A stretch of DNA of 64,000 bases, taken from contig JAEWCC010000028.1 in the NCBI GenBank assembly GCA_023390815.1, forward strand, positions 62,001 through 126,000, read 5' to 3'. This DNA comes from Bacillota bacterium (GTDB lineage Bacteria > Bacillota > Clostridia > Christensenellales > SZUA-584). Positions 49,752 through 58,102 of the stretch are shown here, piece by piece. The notes beneath the pieces are model-generated. The model worked only from the letters and a program-made list of their open reading frames with translations. It had not been told where the DNA came from and searched no databases. The number at the start of each line of letters is the position of its first letter. Position 1 is the stretch's first letter. The translations under genes and the position numbers were made by a program.

Positions 49752-49765
49752 AACGAACGTTATAT
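49752..49765. promoter_or_regulatory. Likely TetR operator 1
   Basis: The palindrome TAACG-AA-CGTTA lies immediately downstream of the -10 box of the regulator's own promoter and shares AACGTTATAT with the site at 50371. It suggests autorepression. Confidence 0.55.
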
Positions 49766-49784
49766 CAGAATTGAGGATTTGGGA

Positions 49785-50348
49785 TTGACCGATATTAACG
49801 CAAAAACCAGAATACTGGAAAACGCCGTGCGGATATTCAGCGAGAAGGGGTTCCATGGCACGAGTATGCGGGATATCGCGGGCGCTTCGGAATGCTCGCT
49901 GCCCACGCTGTATTACCATTACAAAAGCAAAAATGAACTGTTCGAGGAAATCGTCGTCGGCGAGTTCCTGAAGATTACGGAACAAATGAACCGCCGGGTG
50001 GATTTTAACGGGAGCCCGGAGGAACTGTACTTTCAGGTCATCAAAACCCGCATGGAACTCACGGGCTTCGACAAGGAAGTATTTAAGATGGCGCTCAAGG
50101 TTTGGCTGGGCTTCGAGGGAGAGGGTAAGCCACGCGAGCAGGTCATGAACTGGGAAAACGAGCGCGTGGAAGCGAACAGGAGGTTTATTGACAAGGTTGT
50201 GAGAAATGAGAGCGTACGTGAGGATGTGACGGAGATACTCATTAATTATATGGAGAATCTGATCAACCGCATCATCCTGCTGGATGAGAAAATGGACGAA
50301 GAAAAGATTCGCAGGCAGATTGCGTTGTTGTTTCAAATCGGCAAATAA
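49785..50348 (+). CDS. TetR/AcrR family transcriptional regulator
   Basis: 187-aa repressor. The N-terminal helix-turn-helix (KTRILENAVRIFSEKGFHGT, then MRDIAGASECSLPTLYYHYKSK) is typical of TetR; the C-terminal ligand domain is unassigned. I prefer the TTG start at 49785, seven bases after GAGGA; the frame is open further up to 49728, but that part overlaps the promoter and operator. The ATC-hydrolase-like gene follows 47 bases downstream with a matching operator, so that gene is its probable target. Confidence 0.85.
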   Translation: MTDINAKTRILENAVRIFSEKGFHGTSMRDIAGASECSLPTLYYHYKSKNELFEEIVVGEFLKITEQMNRRVDFNGSPEELYFQVIKTRMELTGFDKEVFKMALKVWLGFEGEGKPREQVMNWENERVEANRRFIDKVVRNESVREDVTEILINYMENLINRIILLDEKMDEEKIRRQIALLFQIGK

Positions 50349-50366
50349 TTTTTTTGCCATCTATAT

Positions 50367-50381
50367 ATCTAACGTTATATA
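50367..50381. promoter_or_regulatory. Likely TetR operator 2
   Basis: TAACGTTA palindrome within TATCTAACGTTATATA, just upstream of the AAGGAGG of the next gene. It shares AACGTTATAT with operator 1. Confidence 0.5.
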
Positions 50382-50395
50382 AGGAGGAGCGATTC

Positions 50396-50836
50396 ATGGA
50401 ACCGATGGAAAAAGTGAGAACCTTGCAGGCGGTTTATGCGGGGGCGCTGGCGGACAGCGTACTCCGGCTGGGAAACGAGGGCGTGCTGGAGAAGGTCACG
50501 CAGCAGAAGCGGGCAGAGCAGCTGGCAGGCGGCAGAATGCGCGCTGCGCAGATGGGCATAACAAGCCCTGAGGAAGTATTTACGAAGCTTTCCGACCTGA
50601 TGGGATGCGCCAACTGGACGGTGGAGCGCAGCACGGACGGGGAACTTACCGCGACAGCTTCGCGGTGCATGCTTTGCGCGATGGCAAAGAAGATGGGTAC
50701 GCAGAGCCCATGCCATATCTACTGCCTTGATCCGATGGAGGGTATGGTGAAGGGGCTTAATGAAAACACATGCTACGACGTGCAAAGTACGCTCTATGAA
50801 AGCGCAGAATGCCGCGTTGTCATCGGCGATAAATAA
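50396..50836 (+). CDS. Small Cys-rich protein, possibly L-2-amino-thiazoline-4-carboxylic acid hydrolase family
   Basis: 146-aa cytosolic protein. The C-terminal half has spaced cysteines (SRCMLCAMAKK, SPCHIYCLDP, ENTCYDVQSTL) with a pattern like ATC-hydrolase family proteins often paired with TetR regulators in Clostridia. Start ATG 50396 after AAGGAGG; the frame is open to 50354, but that segment contains the operator. It follows the TetR gene closely and is probably controlled by it. The family assignment is tentative. Confidence 0.55.
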   Translation: MEPMEKVRTLQAVYAGALADSVLRLGNEGVLEKVTQQKRAEQLAGGRMRAAQMGITSPEEVFTKLSDLMGCANWTVERSTDGELTATASRCMLCAMAKKMGTQSPCHIYCLDPMEGMVKGLNENTCYDVQSTLYESAECRVVIGDK

Positions 50837-50911
50837 TGGTATGATGCCTGCATAATATCCTGTTAAAACATACCTTGGCTTTCAAAAAAATAAGAATACG
50901 GAGGATATCCT

Positions 50912-51742
50912 ATGGGTTCGGAGAGGGGCAATTGGGTCGCAAGGCATCAGTTGGTATCATTTTTTGTACTCACTTATCTCATTACCTATGCGATCGCGCT
51001 CATTTCACGGTACGTGGTTGAAGTACCGGCTAATTCGTTCGTTTATTACATCATGATTTTCGGCCCCACCATCAGTGCGCTCGTGGTATCGGGCATCGCG
51101 GGAGGATGGCCGGGAATCAAAAAGCTGCTGTCGGGGTTTGCACGATGGAAGTTTAAGTTCGGTTGGGTCATCGCTGTGCTTTCGCTGACGCTGGTACCGT
51201 TGGCCATTGTGCTGATCTATCGGCTGCTCGGCTTTGACGCGCCCGGCATGGCAGCGGGAACAACGGCTTCCTTTATACTGCTGAATCTGCTTTTAACGCT
51301 GATTAACGGGCCGGTGGCGGAGGAAACCGGCTGGCGTGGATTCGCGCTGCCAAGGCTGCAAAGAAGGTTTGGCGCGCTGGTATCCAGCCTGATCCTCGGC
51401 GTCGTGTGGGCTTTCTGGCATCTGCCGTTCTACTTCATCTCGGCGGGGAAGGTCGGTATTCCGTTTCCGATCTATGTAGTTATGGTGACCGCGCTGTCGA
51501 TATTCATCACGTGGATCTACAACAACACACAGGGCAATCTGGTGCTGTGCATACTTGCCCATTTCTGCTTCAACTTTAACAGCGCCTTTCTCGCAGGGTT
51601 CCTCGGTCTCATGCCTGCGATGACGTTTTATATCAGCTGCGGAGCAGGTCTTGCGGTATACATCGTCATCATCATCGCAGTGTTTAAGGCGAAGAATCTC
51701 TCGCGTAAGGCGGAGGCAAAACAGATCGGCGAGATCATCTAG
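50912..51742 (+). CDS. CPBP family intramembrane glutamic endopeptidase
   Basis: 276-aa membrane protein with about eight hydrophobic helices. Abi/CAAX-protease motifs are all present: EETGWRGFALP (about residues 137-147), FWHLPFYF (about 169-176) and LAHFCFN (about 215-221). Homologues process prenylated proteins or peptides such as bacteriocin precursors, or act in immunity to them; the substrate here is unknown. Ribosome binding site CGGAGGATAT. It is followed 31 bases later by an acyltransferase gene. Confidence 0.92.
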   Translation: MGSERGNWVARHQLVSFFVLTYLITYAIALISRYVVEVPANSFVYYIMIFGPTISALVVSGIAGGWPGIKKLLSGFARWKFKFGWVIAVLSLTLVPLAIVLIYRLLGFDAPGMAAGTTASFILLNLLLTLINGPVAEETGWRGFALPRLQRRFGALVSSLILGVVWAFWHLPFYFISAGKVGIPFPIYVVMVTALSIFITWIYNNTQGNLVLCILAHFCFNFNSAFLAGFLGLMPAMTFYISCGAGLAVYIVIIIAVFKAKNLSRKAEAKQIGEII

Positions 51743-51773
51743 GTATTATTGATCATTTTATAAGAGGTTGTTT

Positions 51774-52880
51774 ATGAGAAGATACGGACTTGATTGGCTC
51801 AGGATCATCGTGGTATTTCTGCTTTTTCCGTTTCACACGGCCCGCGTTTTCGACTGGTGGGAACCCAACTATGTGAAGGATACGACCAACGCTTTTTCAA
51901 GCTGGTTTGTGTCAGGCGTCGGGTTCTGGTTCATGGCGCTGCTGTTCGTCATCGCGGGGTTCTCGACATTCCACGCGCTGCAAAAGAGGTCTGTAAAGGA
52001 ATACAGCAAGGAGCGCGTGCTGCGCCTGCTTGTGCCGCTGCTGTTCGGGCTCGTGCTGATCGTGCCCGTGCAGGGCTTTTACGCGAGCCTGCAGCACGAG
52101 GGTTTTACAGGCAGTTACATTCAGTTCCTCGGGAAGTACTTCACCGATTTCCACGACATATCGGGCTACACCGGCGGGTTTACGCCCGCACACCTGTGGT
52201 TCATCCTGTACCTGTTCATCATCAGCATGTGCATGCTGCCATTGCTGCTACGCCTGCGCACCCCTAAGAAGGAGAGACCGGTTAAGCCGTGGCTGCTGCT
52301 GCTCGCGTTTATCCCGATGACCGTCGCGGAGGCGCTGCCCGATATCGGCGGCAAGAACATATTCTTCTACGCGGTGCTGTTCCTTTTCGGGTTCCTCATG
52401 GCGCGCCGGGAGGAGATAATGGCGGTTGTACGACGCATGCGCTTCGGTACGCTCGTCGCGGCAGTCGTGCTTTCACCCGGGTATATCATCCTCGCAAGCT
52501 CGCTCGGCTGGCCGGGCGGCTACGATCTCATCTCCGCCGGGGTGGCGCTGCTGCGCAACCTGTGCGTGTGGCTGATCGTGCTGTCGTTGATGGGCCTTGC
52601 GGACACATACCTGAACAAGCCGTCCCGCGTGCTTTCTTACCTGAACGGCGCTTCGTACCCGGTTTACGTGCTGCACCAGTCCGTGATGATGGTGGTGGCG
52701 TACTATGTAGTGGCGACAGACCTGCCGCCTGCGCTGAAGTATATTGCGATCATGCTGGGAACGCTGGCAGCCTGCATGGCGCTCTATGAGGGGTTCCGCC
52801 ATCTTGCGCCGACACGGTTCATACTCGGGATCAAGGCTCCTAAGCGTCGGGAGAATGTGAAACCGGAGATTCAGGCTTAA
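51774..52880 (+). CDS. Acyltransferase 3 family membrane protein
   Basis: 368-aa integral membrane O-acyltransferase (OafA/OpgC type) with about ten helices. The opening YGLDWLRIIVVFLLFPFHTAR carries the conserved Arg and the catalytic-type His of motif H-x(n)-R. Such proteins acylate extracellular glycans, wall polymers or lipids. ATG 51774 is chosen because AAGAGG is correctly spaced from it and abuts the TTG at 51768. Confidence 0.88.
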   Translation: MRRYGLDWLRIIVVFLLFPFHTARVFDWWEPNYVKDTTNAFSSWFVSGVGFWFMALLFVIAGFSTFHALQKRSVKEYSKERVLRLLVPLLFGLVLIVPVQGFYASLQHEGFTGSYIQFLGKYFTDFHDISGYTGGFTPAHLWFILYLFIISMCMLPLLLRLRTPKKERPVKPWLLLLAFIPMTVAEALPDIGGKNIFFYAVLFLFGFLMARREEIMAVVRRMRFGTLVAAVVLSPGYIILASSLGWPGGYDLISAGVALLRNLCVWLIVLSLMGLADTYLNKPSRVLSYLNGASYPVYVLHQSVMMVVAYYVVATDLPPALKYIAIMLGTLAACMALYEGFRHLAPTRFILGIKAPKRRENVKPEIQA

Positions 52881-52967
52881 AACAGGGCTTTTGCAGCAGA
52901 ATGGACTTGATTATTTACCAACATCCGGTTATTATCGATTCTGTTATTATTTTAGGAGGATTTATAT

Positions 52968-53774
52968 ATGAAACAATTGAAAGTGGGCACCGCGCTGCTG
53001 CTTACGGCGATGCTCATGGCCATGCTGGCCGGCTGCTTTACCATCAATCTGAATGGTGAGGCGGTCGTAGGCAATGGCGAGATGGAAACCCGCGAGATCG
53101 CGCTCGAAAACGCGGTAACCGGCGTCAGCAACCAATCTTCGATCGACGTGGTCATTGATCCGGACCTTAAGGGCAAGGCGGTGCTGGACGCGGAGAGCAA
53201 CCTCATCGATCTGGTGGAAGTCACTCAGGGAAGCAACGGTATTGTGAACGTTGATATGAAACCGGGCGTCAGCATCATGATCCGTAAATCGATGACACTT
53301 CGCATTCCGGCAATGGCGGGCGGTCTGATCCAGATCGACGGCAGCGGCAGCGTGACGCTGGCGGAAGGTACGCTGACCGGAGATGAGTTCGACGTACGCA
53401 TCGCGGGATCGGGTGACATTCGGCTTGCGTTGGAGGCGAAGACGGTGTCGCTGGCAATCGACGGTTCAGGGGATATCGAACTGAGTGCCACCGCGGATGC
53501 GTTGACTGCGCGCAGCAACGGTTCCGGCGAAATCTCGGTATCCGGCGAGGTTGGCCAATTGGATGTCAGCCTGAGTGGTTCGGGTGACTTTGAGGGTTTT
53601 GACTTTCAGGCGCAGAACGGTCAAGTGAACATCAACGGCAGCGGCAGCGCGAACGTATTTGTGACGGGCGATCTGACCGGCAGCATCGGCGGTTCGGGCG
53701 ACATCACGTACGACGGCAATCCGGGTAGCGTGTCCATCTCCGAGAACGGCAGCGGCGACGCTGACCCGCGCTAA
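52968..53774 (+). CDS. DUF2807 (GIN-domain) lipoprotein
   Basis: 268-aa exported lipoprotein: signal peptide with lipobox AMLAGC near residues 18-23, then a right-handed beta-helix-like DUF2807 domain built of repeating IDGSGSV/IAGSGDI/IDGSGDI units. Members are putative adhesin-head-like surface proteins; no enzymatic role is known. Strong AGGAGG ribosome binding site. Confidence 0.88.
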   Translation: MKQLKVGTALLLTAMLMAMLAGCFTINLNGEAVVGNGEMETREIALENAVTGVSNQSSIDVVIDPDLKGKAVLDAESNLIDLVEVTQGSNGIVNVDMKPGVSIMIRKSMTLRIPAMAGGLIQIDGSGSVTLAEGTLTGDEFDVRIAGSGDIRLALEAKTVSLAIDGSGDIELSATADALTARSNGSGEISVSGEVGQLDVSLSGSGDFEGFDFQAQNGQVNINGSGSANVFVTGDLTGSIGGSGDITYDGNPGSVSISENGSGDADPR

Positions 53775-53776
53775 GG

Positions 53777-54067
53777 CTATTCGCCCAGCACGAATGTCGT
53801 GCCGCTCATCGGATGCCGGTGACCTTGGGTGACGTCGGTATCGCCTGTATAGTAATGATAGTGTTTTCCAGGGCCCACCACGGTGGGCCCCTGGCTTACC
53901 AGCGAGTAGCTGTGTGAATGGCCCGCGTCGGTTGTGGTGCGGCCGGCGATCGAGTGGGTATGCCCCGGCGTATCGGGGCTTGCGCTCGAAACGCCCGAAA
54001 ACAGGTGAAGATGGCCGTCGACGTACACCGTCACCCCTCGGAATTCATGCGTATGGAGTCCTGGCAC
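53777..54067 (-). CDS. YmaF family His-rich protein
   Basis: 96-aa protein with repeated His pairs (GLHTHEF, DGHLHLF, GHTHSIAG, AGHSHSY, GKHYHYY, QGHRHPM), the pattern of YmaF, a Bacillus/Clostridia protein of unknown function; metal binding is plausible. GTG start at 54067, with GGGAGG correctly placed on the minus strand. It converges with the DUF2807 gene with only two bases between the stop codons. Confidence 0.85.
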   Translation of the reverse strand: MPGLHTHEFRGVTVYVDGHLHLFSGVSSASPDTPGHTHSIAGRTTTDAGHSHSYSLVSQGPTVVGPGKHYHYYTGDTDVTQGHRHPMSGTTFVLGE

Positions 54068-54168
54068 GGAATCACCTCCCAGTGCTTTAGTATATGGTTA
54101 CTTTCACCCAATCTGTGCATGTGCTATGAAAGACGGCGGGGGATTTTGACTAAAATTAGGAGGACATT

Positions 54169-54483
54169 ATGCCGCTGATCATCGTGGCTGCCCTGTTGGC
54201 ATTTTTAGGCTGGTTGATTCGGTATAAGAAGGTTACAGGGTTGATATCGGGCTATAATACAGCGCCCAAAAAGAAGAAAGCGGAATACGATGTGGACAAG
54301 ATGTGCCGTTCTGTCGGCACACTCGTATTCGTGCTCGCGGGTATACTTGCTATTACCGGGCTGGCAATGCTGCTCACAAACAATTCGCTGTCCGTAGCAT
54401 TTACCGGGCTGGGAGCCCTGCTGCTTGCTGCTTTAGGCGGAATCATCTGGCTTAACACAGGCGGGCGGCTTAAAAAGCAATAG
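54169..54483 (+). CDS. DUF3784 family small membrane protein
   Basis: 104 aa with three hydrophobic segments and the family signature KKVTGLISGYNTAPKKKKAE near residues 21-40 (I-x-GYNT). Common in Clostridia; function unknown. Ribosome binding site TTAGGAGG. Followed by its own terminator. Confidence 0.88.
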   Translation: MPLIIVAALLAFLGWLIRYKKVTGLISGYNTAPKKKKAEYDVDKMCRSVGTLVFVLAGILAITGLAMLLTNNSLSVAFTGLGALLLAALGGIIWLNTGGRLKKQ

Positions 54484-54496
54484 TAAAAACGATTGG

Positions 54497-54530
54497 GCCG
54501 GGGCGGGGTGAACGCTCCGGCTTTTGTTTT
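54497..54530 (+). terminator. Terminator of the DUF3784 gene
   Basis: Stem GCCGGGGCG/CGCTCCGGC followed by TTTTGTTTTC. Confidence 0.8.
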
Positions 54531-54690
54531 CATAGGATGACGGAGGGCATATGTTCGCCACAACGGCAAACTTGACGCAATTTTAACCTGCCTGAAATGC
54601 GGCGCTTACATGACAGTGCGATAATGCTGCTGTAAAAAGAACTGCCACAGGATATGCGCAACCACCGCTCACTTGAAGAAATGAGGTAGC

Positions 54691-54825
54691 ATGATTACAC
54701 TGTTGATCGTCTCTCTGGTAGTGTACCTGATTCGCCTGGTTAAACGGAAGCGCCAAAAGCAGGCAGCGGAAAGCGTGAATATGGACATACGGGTCTCTCC
54801 GATTGAACCCGGGCAGGCTTCGTGA
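54691..54825 (+). CDS. Small single-pass membrane protein (44 aa)
   Basis: ATG-initiated frame after GAGGT encoding MITLLIVSLVVYLIRLVKRK, then a polar tail ending PIEPGQAS. One N-terminal membrane helix with a basic, cytoplasmic-type tail. The stop is four bases from the converging ParB-like gene. No homologue is recognised; codon use and layout look genuine, but so short a gene needs support from conservation. Confidence 0.5.
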   Translation: MITLLIVSLVVYLIRLVKRKRQKQAAESVNMDIRVSPIEPGQAS

Positions 54826-54829
54826 ATTG

Positions 54830-56116
54830 TCAATCCGTCCAATAGCTGTCCGCGATAACTTTAAGCAGGCTGTGCGGGTCGGTATGGTCTACAAGATAGT
54901 CAATAAAGAATGCTTCGATCTGCGGATCGTTTTTTATTTTGGCGAGAACCCGAAACGCCGCCTCGGCGACGGAGAAATCCGCGTGACCGGCGCATTGCAG
55001 CGCAATATTCTTCACGCGCGGATCGCTGACACGGGACAGCGCAAGCAGGATATGACGGAGTTTGCCCGTGTGCACTGCCTGATTGCACAGGCACTCGCCG
55101 ATCAACTCGTTGGTAATCTCGCGGATGTTCAGCGCGATGCTCTCTCCGTATTCGCGGACGGTGGGGTAGCGGCGCGAGGCATCGGCAAAAGACTTGTCCC
55201 ACTGATATGGGGTTTTGCAGACGGCTTCCTGACAAACCTTTTGGGTGGGGTATTGCAGCCATTTGCCCTGCTTGCTCTGAAGCACGCTTTTCGGGATATC
55301 GTCGCGGCTCACGCGGAACCCCGCGAAGATGACCTCGCTGACGATTCGGCGCGTTGCCGTCAGCGGCGGCTCATAGATCACCGAAGTCGGCGCGATGATC
55401 GTGAGGCAGGGGACACTTTGCCCAAGCTGCGCCGCGGCCGCGGCCTTGTGATGCCCGTCCAGCAGCACGCTTAAATACTCGGCAAGGTGATAGGCGACCG
55501 CGCGGGGCTTGTCCTTTTCCTGTTCGAGCCGTTCCATATAGTGCCGCATTCGTTCTGCGTTAAACGATGCTGCCATCTGAGAAGGGTAGAGGAACGCGGG
55601 GATGCCGGGTACACACTGAGAATCCCCTGTCATTACCACGGCAGTCGCGGAATTGGACGTCATTTCATCCGGCGTATCCCAAAAGAAATGCCCGTTGCCG
55701 TCGGTGGGGAAATGCGGCACATCTGCTATGACGTATATGCCGCTGTCCAGTAAACCGAGCAGCGGCCTCAGAGCATCCAAAGCTTGCGTCATGCCCGCAA
55801 AGCCATCATTCAGCCTGTGGCTGGTTCTCTTCAGTTCTTCACTGTCGATATTTTCAATGCCGTATCCGGTCGCAAGCAGCGATTCACTCGTAGACCAGCA
55901 AGGAGTGTGCGCATAAACGAGCGGCATGCCGTTCAGCGTGACCGCAAGGGAAGCGTGATAGTTGTTTTTCGGCCCGGCGGGCTCCAGCAGCCCGGTTCTC
56001 AGCGCGCCCGCGCCATTCTCGACAGCGACCAGCAGCGCGCCGCCGCACCAGCTGTGCGCGGAGGTGTCCAACTCTTTCAGCAGTTTGATTTTCGGGGTAG
56101 GCTTGTTCCGGACCAT
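54830..56116 (-). CDS. Hypothetical protein with ParB-like DGHHK motif
   Basis: 428 aa, predicted cytosolic. The middle (residues about 212-232) contains LSVLLDGHHKAAAAAQLG, close to the ParB/sulfiredoxin-type D-G-x-H-R motif. The C-terminal ~100 residues are helical and HEAT-like (DPRVKNIALQCAGHADFSVA). The N-terminal ~200 residues resemble nothing I know. The start lies three bases after the alpha/beta hydrolase stop, so the two form a coupled operon. Function unknown; a ParB-type motif could indicate nucleotide binding or hydrolysis. Confidence 0.65.
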   Translation of the reverse strand: MVRNKPTPKIKLLKELDTSAHSWCGGALLVAVENGAGALRTGLLEPAGPKNNYHASLAVTLNGMPLVYAHTPCWSTSESLLATGYGIENIDSEELKRTSHRLNDGFAGMTQALDALRPLLGLLDSGIYVIADVPHFPTDGNGHFFWDTPDEMTSNSATAVVMTGDSQCVPGIPAFLYPSQMAASFNAERMRHYMERLEQEKDKPRAVAYHLAEYLSVLLDGHHKAAAAAQLGQSVPCLTIIAPTSVIYEPPLTATRRIVSEVIFAGFRVSRDDIPKSVLQSKQGKWLQYPTQKVCQEAVCKTPYQWDKSFADASRRYPTVREYGESIALNIREITNELIGECLCNQAVHTGKLRHILLALSRVSDPRVKNIALQCAGHADFSVAEAAFRVLAKIKNDPQIEAFFIDYLVDHTDPHSLLKVIADSYWTD

Positions 56117-56119
56117 GGG

Positions 56120-56965
56120 TTATATCCCGTTTTTATCGAAAAACGCCTTCATGTCGCTTGCCGTATCGATGATGGTATGCGACAGGCCGGGGGCGATGCG
56201 CACATCGGCATCGGGCAGCAGACGACGGAGTCGCTCCGCGCCTTTTTTGGTGGGCAGCAGCGGGTCGATTTCACCGCCGATGAACAGTACGGGCATCTTC
56301 AGCGCTGTAATCTGGTCATCCGTAAATATCGGGAATTTGAGCGGGCGCGGGTTGTAATGCTTGCGCAGCAGAGCCGCGTAACCGAACGCCTCTTTGGGAA
56401 CCTTCGCCTTGCCAAAGAGCAGGTGGTTAAGGCTGTGCGCGCCGCGCTTGCCGATCAGCAGCTTGGGGATCAGTCGCACAAAGAACGAGCGACGCACCCG
56501 GGCGAGCCCCGCGGGCGCGAGCAAAACAAGCGCGCTCACGCGCTCCGGCATATGCGTCGCGGCTTCAAGCGCCATCCAGCCACCCATCGAATTGCCGACA
56601 AAGGCGGCCTTATCAATGCCGAGGCCGTCCATGATCTGTGAAAGCCAGCGCGCGTAAACGCCGGGCATAAAATCGGGCCGAACATCGGCGCTTAATCCCG
56701 GTTCTCCGATGATGTCCACCGCATATACGTGACGCGTCTCGCCAAGCGTGGCAGCGTCGTAAAGCCAAAGCGCCGCGTTGGTTGTGGAACCGTGCAGCAA
56801 TATAACCGGCGTTCCGTTCGGAGCGCCGCTGGATATCAGGAAGGTATCACCCTGGTCGGTGTGGATCTTATGCCGCGTGCTGGGCTGCGGCCATAGCTGA
56901 AGGATCTGTTCGTACTCCTTCATCAGTATGGATTTGCTCTGCGGTGTTCTGTAAATCGGAAACAT
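56120..56965 (-). CDS. Alpha/beta hydrolase
   Basis: 281-aa serine hydrolase. Nucleophile elbow GNSMGG, oxyanion segment LLHGSTTNAALW, acid in GGEIDPLLP and the catalytic His in GLSHTIID. ATG 56965 with AAGGAG is chosen; a frame open to 57073 adds 36 unlikely residues. Translationally coupled to the ParB-motif gene. Substrate unknown. Confidence 0.9.
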   Translation of the reverse strand: MFPIYRTPQSKSILMKEYEQILQLWPQPSTRHKIHTDQGDTFLISSGAPNGTPVILLHGSTTNAALWLYDAATLGETRHVYAVDIIGEPGLSADVRPDFMPGVYARWLSQIMDGLGIDKAAFVGNSMGGWMALEAATHMPERVSALVLLAPAGLARVRRSFFVRLIPKLLIGKRGAHSLNHLLFGKAKVPKEAFGYAALLRKHYNPRPLKFPIFTDDQITALKMPVLFIGGEIDPLLPTKKGAERLRRLLPDADVRIAPGLSHTIIDTASDMKAFFDKNGI

Positions 56966-57136
56966 CCAATTGCTCCTTATGCTGCGGCTCCGGCTGTGTC
57001 CCTGCCGTCTTTGATTTCCAACTATTGTACCATATTCATTACGCTGCGCAAAGTGAATAGTTGCCTCTTTCACCGCATGGAGGCCTTTTTCATATAGTGA
57101 ACCGTGAAGTTAAAACATAACAAGCAGGTGAAAGCT

Positions 57137-58102
57137 ATGAATAATATGGACCAAACACCTATGAGCTTGAACCCGGGTGCGGCGCGGCGGTTGTCCAACA
57201 CGACAAAATCCACCCCCATGATGGAAAGCGTCACGCCCCGGTGGCTGCTTACCTTTCTTCCCTGGGTACCGGTGGAAGCGGGTATCTATCGCGTAAACCG
57301 GCTGAAGAGCCTTGCAGACCCGTCCGAGATGGAAAGACGCTGCGAGAAACAAATCAGCGCGAATACGCGGCCAATCAACGAGGACGAGATTACCGAGACA
57401 TACCCCGATTATGAGGAACAGCCGAGCGAGTACATGCTGAATCTGATTCAGACGATACTTCGCCTGAATACGAATGTGACAGACATTTTTAACAGCCCCA
57501 TCGACCAGAAGAGTGAGCAGATGCGCCTGACCATCGAAGCCATGCGAGAGCAGCAAGAATGGGAAATGATCAACAACCCGGAGTTCGGATTGCTGCATGC
57601 GGCGATGCCGGATATGCGGATACGCGCACGGCACGGCGTACCCATGCCGGACGATCTTGACGAGCTGCTCGCAAAGGTATGGAAGAAGCCCGCTTTTTTC
57701 CTCGCGCACCCCAGAGCCATTGCGGCGTTCGGACGTGAGTGTACACGCAGGGGCGTACCGCCGGTCATCGTCCACATGATGGGTTCGCCGTTTATGACGT
57801 GGCGCGGCGTGCCGATCGTGCCATGCGACAAGCTGATGGTGAACGGCCGCGGGCACGGCGGTATGACGGATATCCTGCTGATGCGCGTGGGCGAAGCGCA
57901 GCAAGGCGTCGTGGGGCTGCATCAGCCCGGCCTCCCGGATGAATCGGAGGTTCCCAGCCTCACCATCAAGCTGGGTTGTATCGACAACCGCGGCATCGCT
58001 TCTTATATCCTCAGTCTCTACTTCTCGGTCGCGGTACTCACCGGCGATGCGCTGGGCGTGCTGGAGAACGTCGAGGTGGGAAACTATTATGACTACAGGT
58101 AG
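57137..58102 (+). CDS. Family 2A encapsulin nanocompartment shell protein (SrpI-like)
   Basis: 321-aa shell protein with an HK97 phage-capsid fold that self-assembles into a cytosolic icosahedral compartment. From memory it closely follows the SrpI family: TPRWLLTFLPWVPVEAGIYR near residues 34-53, then MRLTIEAMREQQEWEMINNP, PDDLDELLAKVWKKPAFFLA and GVVGLHQPGLPDE. The start at 57137 follows CAGGTG; a GTG at 57104 adds 11 unlikely residues. The last 14 bases overlap the cysteine desulfurase gene, the known cargo of this family, so shell and cargo are co-translated. These compartments are linked to sulfur storage or sulfur metabolism. Confidence 0.93.
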   Translation: MNNMDQTPMSLNPGAARRLSNTTKSTPMMESVTPRWLLTFLPWVPVEAGIYRVNRLKSLADPSEMERRCEKQISANTRPINEDEITETYPDYEEQPSEYMLNLIQTILRLNTNVTDIFNSPIDQKSEQMRLTIEAMREQQEWEMINNPEFGLLHAAMPDMRIRARHGVPMPDDLDELLAKVWKKPAFFLAHPRAIAAFGRECTRRGVPPVIVHMMGSPFMTWRGVPIVPCDKLMVNGRGHGGMTDILLMRVGEAQQGVVGLHQPGLPDESEVPSLTIKLGCIDNRGIASYILSLYFSVAVLTGDALGVLENVEVGNYYDYR

